From CAYJBP01 sp964372025 (GTDB lineage Bacteria > Bacillota > Dehalobacteriia > UBA4068): a stretch of 64,000 nt of DNA. A program made the position numbers and the translations under genes. The DNA lies in contig CAYJPF010000002.1 in the NCBI GenBank assembly GCA_964372025.1, positions 39,711-103,710 of the forward strand. Reading direction: 5' to 3'. Shown piece after piece: positions 53,810 to 64,000 of the stretch. Numbering within the stretch: position 1 is the first letter of the stretch; every line of letters begins with the position of its first letter. A model generated the notes under the pieces. It was not told the origin of the DNA. It ran no database searches and was given only the letters and a program-made list of their open reading frames with translations.

Positions 53810-56167
53810 ATGAGTACAGGAAATTTACCTCCACAAATGCTTTCATTTAGTAAAAAAGATAAATCGTGGAGAAAACAACATTTGGATTGGGCAGATAAAC
53901 GTACGTACTTTTTTGGAAATACTATTAGAAACTCATTAATCAAGAAGAGAATTAATTATAACTTAATTAATGGTATGTTAGATATGCGCGATGTTGAGTT
54001 GATTTTAAATCCTGATAGTATTAATGCATTGTATGTACCAGACGCTGTACAACACTTCCCTATTATGAATTCTAAACTGCATGTTTTGCAGGGAGAAGAG
54101 TCTCGTAGGAGATTTGATTTTAGAGTAATAGTGTCTAATCCCAACTCTATCAGTGAGGTAGAAAATAATAAAATGGAGGCTCTAAAAGCTACTATCAACA
54201 CAATGATCCAAGACGAGGGTATGTCCGAGGATCAATTTGCCGCAGAATTAGAAAAGACTGCATATTATTATGACTATCAATGACAGGATATCATAGAGAT
54301 GCGAGCAAATACTTTGCTAAATCATTACATCAAAGAATTGTCCATTTACAAAACCTTTAATGAAGGGTTTATGGACGCTATGATTTGTGGGGAAGAATTA
54401 TACCAATGTGATATAGTTGGGGGAGAACCTACTTTTGAAAGGCTAAATCCCCTTAAAACACATATTTTTAAAAACGGATATTCCTCTAAAGTAGAAGACG
54501 CGGACCTAATAATTCTAATTGATTTCTGGAGCCCAGGAAAAATACTAGATAATTATTACGATGTATTATCTAAAAAAGACATCAAATCTATAGATTCTCT
54601 TAGGGATTCCTTTACTACGGATTCGATGCAGAATTTCGATGAGCGAGACGCTTTTGTAAATACAGCTGATATAAATGGCACAGATATATCCGGAGGAGCC
54701 GTTATTGAGAACTTCTTAATGATGGGACAATCTGGAGTGTCTGCCACTAGTAATTATTATGATTTACAAGGCAATATCCGGGTGCTTAGGCTTTACTGGA
54801 AAAGCAAGAGAAAAATTAAAAAGGTCAAATATTACGACGTAAACACAGGAGAAGAACAATATGATTTCTTTCCGGAAAATTATGTTATTAATAAAGATCT
54901 TGGCGAGGAAGAGACTATAATGTGGATTAACGAAGCTTGGGAAGGGACAAAAATTGGCCCTAATATTTATGTTAATATGCGTCCCCGAATCGTTCAGTAC
55001 AACAGACTATCTAATCCTTCGCGATGTCATTTTGGAATAGTTGGTTCTATCTATAATTTAAATGAGTCTAAACCTTTCTCTTTGGTAGATATGATGAAAC
55101 CGTTTGCTTATTTTTATGATATCATATATGATAGATTAAATAAGGCTATTGCGGCTAATTGAGGCAAGATTGTGAAGCTTGATTTAGCACAGGTACCAAA
55201 GGGCTGGGAAATTGATAAGTGGTTATACTATGCTAAAGTTAATCATATAGCAGTAACAGATTCTTTTAAGGAAGGAAATGGTGGAGCAGCGCATGGTAAA
55301 TTAGCTGGGGCTATGAATACCCAGGCTAGTGGAGTAATTGATGCCGAACAAGGTAATTATATCCAACAACATATTGCATTACTAGACTTTATTAAGAGTG
55401 AGATGGGGGAAGTTGCCGGAATTTCTAGGCAACGAGAAGGACAGGTAAGTAATCGAGAGACTGTAGGAGGAGTAGAGAGGGCCAACCTCCAATCTTCTCA
55501 TATTACCGAATGATTATTTACTAAGCATGATGATGTTAAAAAAAGAGCTTTAGAGTGTTTTGTAGAGACTGCTAAAATAGCTATGAAAGGACAATCTAAG
55601 AAGTTTCAGTACATTACTTTTGAGGGAGCAATCAAGGCCATGGACATAGATGGATCAGAGTTTTCTGATAATGATTATGGAGTATTAGTGGATGCCTCCC
55701 CAGATACACAACTGCTAACATCTAAGTTAGAAACCCTTGCTCAAGCAGCTTTACAAAATCAAACTTTAAATTTCTCATCTATTATGAAGATTTATACATC
55801 GGCTTCTCTTTCTGAGATACAACGTATTATAGAAAAAGACGAACGTAATAGAGAAGAGCAAATTACTCAGCAAGCTCAAGCAGAACAACAGGCTGCTCAA
55901 CAACAGCTTCAAGTCCAGGCACAGCAGGATATGCTCAATAAGGAGCATGAAGATAGGCTGAATCAACGAGACAATGATACTAAATTATTGATTGCAGAAA
56001 TGCAGCTTCAAAATAAAGAAGTCCCAGTTGTGGATAATTCTATGGATCAGGCGAAGTTAGATCAGGCTGATAGACACTTTTCTGAAAAACTTCATTTTGA
56101 TAAAACTAAATCCAAAGAAGAATTAGCTCTAAAGAAAAGAGCTTTAAATAATAAATCTACTACATAA
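53810..56167 (+). CDS. Portal protein
   Basis: 785 residues across three in-frame TGA codons (near 54284, 55161 and 55511). It follows TerL directly. The N-terminal part is helical (DKRTYFFGNTIRNSLIKKRI), the middle is beta/helical with SKLHVLQGEESRRRFDFR, and the C-terminal 190 residues are Gln-rich coiled coil (QAQAEQQAAQQQLQVQAQ). Order and length fit the crAss-type portal, the dodecameric DNA gate of the capsid. The domain assignment is by context more than by motif. Confidence 0.85.
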
Positions 56168-56168
56168 T

Positions 56169-59100
56169 ATGATCAAATATGTAAATGGGTTAGGTCAAAT
56201 ATGGGTGGGGGTCTCTCCACCCGCTGAAGACCTAACAAACACATTGTGGCTGCGCCCTAATAAATGTCTTCCACAGAAGATGGAATTACTATATTGGGAC
56301 AAACAAAGCACGGCTTGGAGAGAACTATGTTCTCCCAGTGGATGCCCATGTACACAAGACGGATACGTCCTTTATGCGGACGTGTCTAATGGGGTTCAAG
56401 TGAATCCCACTATGACAGAATATACCTTAGGCTTAGTCAATTCTGCAGCAAAATTATTGGCTATTATTCGAGAATATTCAAATGCAGATTCAGTAGAGAT
56501 TGAGCTTCAGTACGAATTAGATAAAGCTACTAGAACCATTCCGATTCAAACAATTCAATCAAGTGTACATAATACCGAATTAATTTATGAGTTGTTATTT
56601 ACAGAGATTACAGAGGAGTTGGATATCCGATCCGCTAAAGTAGTTATCTCTGATTCGGGAGAGTACTTAGCGCATGAATCTTATTTTAAAATTCAGTCTT
56701 TAGAGGGAGCAGAATTAACAGAGGTTTTCGAAATTCTAGAGCGCCATTCAAATGAAATTGCTCTAATTCAACAACAATTGGAGGAATTACCTGTAGGAAA
56801 TGTTCCGATAGCTACTCCAACTGTTCCGGGAATTGTTAAGCCCGGCTATGGATTAGAGGTCGAAAAAGATGGTACCCTCTTCGTTACTGCAGAAGGCAGC
56901 GGAAATTTCACATTTGTGCGATACTCTAATGACAATGGTGCCTCATTCACAGGATCGGCTGGTCAAGATCCAGGAAGTTATGTGGGATTCGCCACAGTCC
57001 CTGAACAGGTGGCCCCCACTACTACTAATAAATATTCTTGGGCAAGGATTCTAGGCGAGACTGGACTCCCAGGCCATGATGGAAAACCTGGAATTAGTAT
57101 AGATAATGTAATTAATTATTACTTAATTTCAGAAAAATATGTAAATGTAACTGCGGCAGAGCCAGGATGGACAACTACCCCTCCTACTCCTACCAAGGAT
57201 AAAATGTATCTTTGGGCGTATGAAATAATTCAATACAGCGAATCAGGGGGACAATCAGAAACTGTTCCTCATATCATTGGAAAATGATCAGAGGATGGAG
57301 TGGGAATAACTTCCGTCACTGAACGATATGGCCTCTCGGCCTCCGCAGGAATTGAACCGACTTCTTGGAGCTATTCTCCTATGGTCACTAATCCTATAGA
57401 TAAATATTTATGAGGATGGGAAGAAGTGTCATACTCTGATAATTCTACCCCAACTTCTTTCAAGAGGATTATTGGTGTACACGGAGAAGCGGGAATAGAC
57501 GGGCCTGGATATGAAACTATTTATATTAGAACGGCTACAGTGGACAGCGTAGTGGCCGTACCAGAGAGCGCAGACGCTGACGAATATATTCCTGTAGGAT
57601 GGACAGACAATCCTAAAGGAACAACCGCTGCTTTACAGTGTGAGTGAATAAGTAAACGATCTAAATACCATGGCCAATGGGGACCATTTTCTACTCCCTC
57701 TATTTTTACAAAATGGGCTTCAGAAGGTCCGGAAGGTCCTCCTGGAAAAGATGGATTACTAGTTGAATATGTTTATAGAGTGCAAGCTACTCCTATTACC
57801 CCTGATACTCCTATCGGAGAGAATGAACAAGGGTTTGTGCCAGCTGGATGGACAGATGCTCCTTCGGGAGTTACTGACGAGCTTGCTTACGAATTTATTA
57901 CACAGCGTTCCTTAGTTGGAGATACTTGAGGTGCATATACTGTACCCGCCTTATGGGCATATCATGCTGCTGACGGAATTGATGGTATAGACGGTTCAGG
58001 GATAGAGTTTATATTTATTAGGACTAGGGATGTAGATCGTCCCGCTACCCCAGTTGCCCCGTCCCCGGGAGCAGAATCTATTCCATTTGGGTGGGAAGAT
58101 GACGCTATGGGAGTAGACTCTGTATATCAATGCGAGTGGGTAAGCAAGAGGGTATTAATAGATGGTACATGAGGCCCTTACCAAACCCCTGTTCAATGGG
58201 CTAGATACGCCTTTGATGGTTCAGATGGCATTGATGGTACTTCTTATGAGTTTGTGTATAAGCAATGGGCAGAGGGAGATCCCGTCCCAACGATAACAGA
58301 TGTTCCTTCGGAATCCGTTGCAGATGATTGAGTACCTGCGGGATGGTCGGATAATGCGAAAGGAGTGTCTGCCATCTATCCTATAGAATATTCTGCTAGA
58401 CGAAATAAAATTAGTGGAATATGAGGATCATTTACTTCTCCTGTAGTTTGGAGTAGATGGGCAGCAGATGGAGAGCCTGGCGCATCAGGTGAGGACGGTA
58501 AAGGAATTGAATTTATATTCATTCCGTGGCAATCTTCTATTGATTTACCAGAAATTATAATTTCTCCCGAGCAAGCGGAGGCTTTTCAACAAGATGACTT
58601 TATACCAGATGGATGGACAGATAACCAGACTGGAGTGTCCCCCACTTACCCATTTGAAATTGTTTCTAAGAGAACTAAAACTAATGGAGTTTGAGGGAAC
58701 TTCTCACCACCGAGTGTCTGAGCGCGTTATTCTAAAGATGGAGTAGATGGCAATAGTATCCAATTCATCTTTACTACTAATAATACAGGAGATCTTCCAG
58801 ATAGGCCCGTGGCTGTTCCAGAGACTCCTACTAATCCCGAAGGTATTCCTACTGGATGGTCAGACGATCCTATAGGTGTATCCGTGGATGTTCAATATGA
58901 GTTTGTCTCTAAGCGTGAAAAAGTAGAGGGCAGTTGGACAGTATTTAGTGCGCCTACTTTGTGGGCAAAATACTCAATTGACGGAGCCCCTGGCCAATCA
59001 ATACTTAAAGTTTGAAAGTACGGGTCTGACGTTCCTGCAATAGATGATCGAGGATATCCGCCAACAGGCTGATCAATTACTCCACTGTTAACTCCTGCAG

Positions 59101-60854
59101 AAGATACTACTTTTATTTGGGAGTCACAAGCTTACTTTACTACACTAAATACAGTTGGCCAACAATCAGATTGGTCTGCCCCTGTTAAATTAGGGGGAGT
59201 AGAAGGACCTGCCGGAAATGGCATTAGTTCTATTTATAATTTGTATTACCTTACAAATATAGATGATCCTTCTAGACTACCTGATCCAGAGACAAATCCC
59301 GGAAGTTGGGGATATTTAGTACGAACTCCGACAGCAGCTGCTCCATATTTATGGATCACTACAGTTACTACTTTTACTAATTTAACTACTAATTACTCTC
59401 AAATAGTATTAGGGTCTAAGTACACGACAGAAGGCAGTGACGGAGTTGGAATTACTAATATCATATCATGGTACGCACTAACTGAGGAGAAGATTACGCC
59501 CACTACTGGATTCTCCACTACTCCTGCTGAGCCTACTAAAGAATTCCCCTATTTATGAGCATATCAAGAGATAGAGTACACTAGTGGACCTTCTACTATT
59601 ACTCCTACAATTATAGTTAGTATGTACGGAGAGTCCGGAACCTCTGTAAAAGCATATTATACATTAGGCAATAGTGACACTGTTCCAACATATTCAGCGG
59701 AACTTACTCAAACATTACCTATGCACTGGTTATCTGAGGTACCTCCATATGGAGAAATTTCTTACCCAGACGACAAAGGATTTACGGACATTGAGACAGC
59801 TCCAGGATATAGTTATCCACAAACTACTTATGCTATTCGCAAAATTACGTTAGCCATTTCTTCAGCAACTTCCGCTAATTATGGCAGTCGTATTTATATT
59901 GATGCTGCTAGTAATAAGACTTTTATTTTAAAAATTACTAGTCTATTACCTAAAGATTTAGCTACTGTATATTGTGGAGAATTGGGCCAAACTGCTTCAG
60001 GATCACTTTATAAAAATAAAATAGCGGGACAAACTATTGAATATGTTAAATACGATATCAATTCAGCGACTGATACCTATATAGATGTTTTATTAACTAA
60101 TTTATCTTATGGAGAGTCTGGTTCCGTTATAATTGAATTTATTGAGGATGCTAATTTATGGATTTCTATGGTAAACGCAGATTCTAGTGGATACCTAATG
60201 GAGAAACCTTATTTAGCAGTACTTCCTCTAAAAGTAGATTCCTTGGTATTAACCGAGTTAAAAGAGCAGTTAGCAGTGGATCAAGGATTTACTAATTATG
60301 CTCAAATGGTAACAGAGTACCAGTCTTTAGGATCTACAGTTATCACAGGAGGCCATATTAATACAGGGCTGATTGAATCTGATGTGGTAGTAGCGGAAGG
60401 CATTGCAGCTAAAACTATAGATGCACAAAACGCTACATTTGAGAACCTAAATGTGAGAGGACGACTTACTGCTGAATCGAGTAATGTGGTCCTATCTACG
60501 CCAGAGTCTAATGCAGAGATTAACCCGCTAGCAACCTCTTTTGTTTACGCACCTTCTGCAGAATCTAGTAATATAACTTTAGGCCCACCTCCTAGTAATG
60601 GAGTAATTATAGAATTTTTCTCTTTACAGCTTACTAGATTACCTATACCTCCTATAAGTTTGTCCGCTGGGGCCAGAATCGTATACGGAAACAGAGCTTT
60701 CGTTAGTGATCCTATTATTGCTGATGGGACATTAGGATTTGGAGGATTATGTTGTACTGTGAAACTTATTGGTCAAGCAGGAGATTGGTGGGTTATTAGT
60801 CATTCTGGCGAAATACTTCTAGATGATATTATGATCCCCCATACAGTTATATAA
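56169..60854 (+). CDS. Large tail-fibre protein with tandem modules
   Basis: 1561 residues and about a dozen in-frame TGA codons. The N-terminus has a virion-attachment-like module (QIWVGVSPPAED, LWLRP, LLYWDK) shared with two downstream genes. The middle (57480-59020) holds six modules of about 82 residues, each with GWTD/GWSD, a P-G-V turn, an xWGxF strand and a DG-rich end such as DGIDGIDG. The C-terminal part is a beta-helical or receptor-binding region. Collagen-like Gly triplets join modules (GPEGPPGKDG). Trp at xWGxF is TGA in four of six copies and TGG in two. Likely host-binding fibre. Confidence 0.88.
57480..59020 (+). repeat. Six tandem fibre modules
   Basis: Modules start near 57597, 57845, 58088, 58340, 58609 and 58853, spacing 240-270 bp. 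Each gives a Gly-Trp-(T/S/E)-Asp element and the conserved xWGxF strand. Such repeats can change number by recombination and may vary fibre length. Confidence 0.85.
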
Positions 60855-60907
60855 TATAAAATTTATTATAAATACTGTGAATAATTATTAGAATAAATAT
60901 AGTAAAA

Positions 60908-61645
60908 ATGAATAGTAAATATATCACGGGAGAAGTCTCTATCATAGTAGGGACATTACCTCCCAGAGGAATTACAAAAAATGTACTGTGGCAAAGGCCT
61001 ACAAAAGCGAATCCCAAAGTATTTGAATTATGCTACTGAGATGTCTATAAAGGAACTTGGACACCGTTCGTGTCAGAGGGAGTGGCGGGAGAAACCTTTG
61101 CTACTGAAGCATATGTAGATTCAGAGTTATCTCATAAGATTTCTTCTATTACTAGTGGAGACGGAGCTATTGAAATAAGTGGAACAACCGTTGTTCCAAC
61201 AGTGGCTCTCAAATTTGATCAAACAGAGTCTAAAGGGAATGTTTCTTTCGCAATTACTCCGGAGGGGCTAAAAGCATCGGTGGACGTAACTACTTTTGAA
61301 GCTATAGTTGTAAACTCCCTCCCTGCAGTAGGTGAAGGATCTATATATTATCTAACGCAGACTGCAAAGGAGAATGTGTATGAAAAGTGACTATGAGTTC
61401 AATTATCTGAAGGTAATTATGGATACTTATCACTGGGAACTACTGAAATAGATTTGTCTGTATACGCTACCAATGAGGAAGTGTCGGAGGCTCTCTCTAC
61501 TAAAGTGGACTCTAGTGTGCTGCCCTCATTAGTTACAGTTGCAGAACTGGAAGATGTATCTGGAACAGATTTTACACAAGCAGAGTGAGATGCTCTTTCT
61601 ATAGAAGAGCAGGCTCTTTACCAAACTGCCTATATATTAGAATAA
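60908..61645 (+). CDS. Tail-fibre or adaptor protein with shared N-terminal module
   Basis: 245 residues starting at ATG 60908. The N-terminal KYITGEVSIIVGTLPPRG and VLWQRPTK, ELCYWDVYKGTW match the modules of the 56169 and 63133 proteins; the Trp of CYWD is TGA here. The rest is beta-rich and contains a trimer-type region (AYVDSELSHKI; ATNEEVSEALSTKVD). At least four TGA codons. It is probably a virion fibre or its chaperone-like tip. Confidence 0.72.
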
Positions 61646-61646
61646 T

Positions 61647-63065
61647 ATGATACGACGAAATAATAAAAATGTTATTAATGTATATCGTAAAGGAATGCCT
61701 ATTAAACAAGTGTATCGTAAAGGTGCACTTGTTTGATCAAAGGAAAATAAACCGTGGTGGGAAGAATATGGAGTTAGGGCTGAATATATAACATCAGATG
61801 GTACAGCATATATTGATACCAATTATACAATACAATATGATAATGGTACAACTGAAATAGCTGTTAGCGTTGAGAATATTAACGATAGTACATCTATATA
61901 TGGTTTTATAGAACGAAGTGGTGATCTGACTAATAGAATATCAATTGGCTCAACTGCTTCAGGATTTTTTGTAGGTAGTGGTAATACTATATATCTCGAA
62001 TCACCAACGGTACAAAATAAAAAATATGTTGTTGAATGGAATAGAAAAACTCAAAAAACTATATTAAATGGTACTGAGTATGATACACCGAGGATAAATG
62101 GATTAATAACAACATATCCAGCTTATTTATGTAGTAGAAATGATAATGGTAATCCTGATGCTGATGGTAGATATAACTTAATAGGTAATATTTATTATTT
62201 AAGAGAGGTTTTAGATAATGTCATTCAATTTAGTTATATTCCAATACAAATAACTAAACAATTTACAGATTTAAAAGGTATTACCCATAGGATAGGCGAT
62301 TGGATAATGGTTAATAACTTAATAGAAAAAGATGTACCTACCCATATTGGAACTTTTACGGGCAAACTGTTGTTGAATAGCAGCAGCCCAATCTTAGATG
62401 GACTAACTCATTGGTGGGATGCTGAAGGACAAAGCGGCGGCACTTGGGTTCCTAAAATTGGTAATGTGAATCTAAATGTAAATGGTACATGGAAAAACGG
62501 GCTTTATTATAAATCACGAGAAAATATTTGTGAAAGTGCGTTATTTGACGTAGATTTTTCAAAAGGGTTCGCTATTGATATTCTATTGAATTTGCCAAAA
62601 TATAATGATATACCCTACCCAGGAAGCTCTAATGTAGATACTCAATTAGTTGGAATTACCAATGAATTAGCTGAAGAGTATTTACTCCATTATACTTCTG
62701 TACTCGTATCCTCAGGCAGATATCACTTTTCCGCCTTTTATAGCCCCACATTATTAAATGGACTATCATTCGCTGATAAAGAGTCATTCCCCCTAAATCA
62801 ATGGGTGTCAGATGTGTTTACTTGGAATGGAAGTACCGCAGGAGCGGGGTATTTGAATGCTGAAAAAACAGTTTCCGCCTCTACAGTAAGGGAGTTGCCT
62901 ACTCAAATTAAATTGGCGCTACACCGAATACTACCTGGAGGCGTAACAAACAACAACTTAGAGGGAATGATTAAATCCATTAGGATATATAACAGACATT
63001 TATCCCAAGAAGAAATTGCAAATAACAGGGCATTCGATTTAAAAGTTTTAGGAGAACTTCCTTAA
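61647..63065 (+). CDS. Fibre protein with two lectin-like (LamG/ConA) domains
   Basis: 472 residues from ATG 61647. The first domain has VRAEYITSDGTAYIDTNYTI and the second LDGLTHWWDAEGQSGG with NLNVNGTW, both typical ConA-like lectin/glucanase starts used for sugar binding. One TGA (GALVWSKE). The N-terminus has a short basic Arg/Lys repeat (VYRKG...VYRKG). Codons in the first domain differ from neighbours, suggesting recombination of receptor-binding parts. Confidence 0.78.
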
Positions 63066-63132
63066 CTAATATAACTAACAAAAATTCAGAATTGAATTTT
63101 AATGAGTAATCATTTATTTAAAATATTAAACA

Positions 63133-63978
63133 ATGAATAGTAAATACATTGTAGGAGAAATCACTATTATGGTGGGAGAAGCTCCTCCCAAAGGAATTGT
63201 AAAAAATGTACTATGGCAGAGACCTGCTAAAAATAATTCAAAAGCATATGAATTATGCTATTGAGATGTATATTCTGGCGCGTGGGTAGCATTCGCTGGA
63301 ACTGGTGGCGGTGGGGGAACTTCTAGTTATCCTGATTTATCCAGTAAACCTTCTATAGAAGGAATAACTTTAGTGGGCAATAAGTCTGCAGAGAGCCTGA
63401 ATTTGGTACCCGCTCAATCTGGGTATGGATTAATTAGTAATTCAGAAAAAACTAGACTAGCTTCAGTAGAGAACTATGATGATGTTTGAGGAGATTCTAC
63501 AGCCGCTGGAGTAGCGGTAGGAGGAATTGCAGCAGGAGATTCTTTGGAAGGAATGACTATTAAGGAGATTTTGGCTAAAATGCTTTACCCTCCAAAAGTA
63601 GATTTGCCTTATTATGCGGCAATTACTTCACGAGAGAATCTAACGGAGGTGTATCCTACGTCACAAGAACTTACTGACCAAGTATTTATAGTAGAGATGG
63701 TAGGCGACTATACCTTAATGGATCCTAAAGTGGGAAATGCAATTACATTCCCGGCAGAATGGGGAGAATTAATGGGCATACAAACTTGGGTAGAATTGAC
63801 TCAAGCTTGGAAATGGGACGTTTCAGGATTAGATTCTGAGTCTGCTGCAAATAGTTTGAAGCAATGGCCTAAAAGCACAGAAAATATAACTGTAGGAGGA
63901 ACCTCGTATCCATATAATAGATACACACATGTTCCGGGAAGGGGGCCTGCTAGAACTAAATTTTATTTTAAATTATAA
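63133..63978 (+). CDS. Tail-fibre protein, paralog of the 60908 gene
   Basis: 281 residues. The N-terminal KYIVGEITIMVGEAPPKG and NVLWQRPAK, ELCYWDVYSGAW is a near copy of the 60908 N-terminus, with CYWD and a later DVWGD also read through TGA. The C-terminal part differs and has EGMTIKEILAKMLYPP, a motif found in phage tail proteins. Together with 56169 and 60908 this suggests a common attachment site with different distal parts. Confidence 0.75.
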
Positions 63979-63980
63979 TT

Positions 63981-64000
63981 ATGGGAAAAACATATAATAA
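63981..64000 (+). CDS. Start of another gene (partial)
   Basis: Only the first codons (MGKTYN) are visible before the window ends. The 2-bp spacing after the preceding stop suggests operon membership. Nothing more can be said. Confidence 0.4.

Noticed and set aside
1..64000. CRISPR arrays or insertion sequences
   Set aside because: No spaced direct repeats with unique spacers, transposase genes or terminal inverted repeats were seen.

Overview
This window is part of the genome of a large tailed phage, most likely a crAss-like phage (Crassvirales) infecting a Bacteroidota host. The evidence is the AT-rich composition, the lack of obvious Shine-Dalgarno sites, the replication set (family A DNA polymerase, TOPRIM primase, DnaB-like helicase, P-loop ATPase, SF2 helicase, ThyX, dNMP kinase, class II ribonucleotide reductase), the TerL-portal pair, and Bacteroides-phage-type tail-fibre repeats. 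The lineage is inferred from gene content and not proven by any search.

The genome does not use the standard code. About 50 in-frame TGA codons interrupt otherwise continuous genes, and in aligned repeats and conserved motifs they sit where tryptophan belongs, so TGA is read as Trp and only TAA and TAG end genes. All coordinates here are for genes merged across TGA. A probable UGA-reading tRNA (anticodon UCA) lies at about 45.7-46.4 kb, split in its anticodon loop by a group I intron that carries an HNH endonuclease.

Layout. 3-5051 (+): the end of a giant virion-type protein with a PD-(D/E)XK nuclease domain, closed by a bidirectional terminator. 5.1-14.7 kb (-): nucleotide metabolism and DNA replication or recombination, with an intein in the reductase. 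14.7-21.5 kb (-): a seven-gene amidoligase / ATP-grasp / glutamine amidotransferase cluster, probably making a peptide or amide modification. 21.5-30.2 kb (-): primase, probable SSB, intron-split ATPase, helicases, a peptidoglycan hydrolase, a phosphoesterase and MazG. 30.2-41.0 kb (-): many small unknown or membrane proteins whose Trp codons are all TGG, plus tRNAs. 41.0-44.6 kb: tRNAs, two less AT-rich genes and a structured divergent intergenic region with 12-bp tandem repeats (possible origin, promoters and ncRNA). 44.6-64 kb (+): late genes, namely a Tad2-like protein, GroEL and GroES-like chaperonins, TerL with an intein, portal, and four tail-fibre or lectin proteins.

Together the minus block supplies nucleotides, replication proteins and the modification cluster, and the plus block builds the virion. 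Four self-splicing elements (two group I introns, two inteins) sit in essential genes. The strongest leads are the intron-split opal suppressor tRNA, the amidoligase cluster, the TGA-free gene block and the unusual TerL intein.
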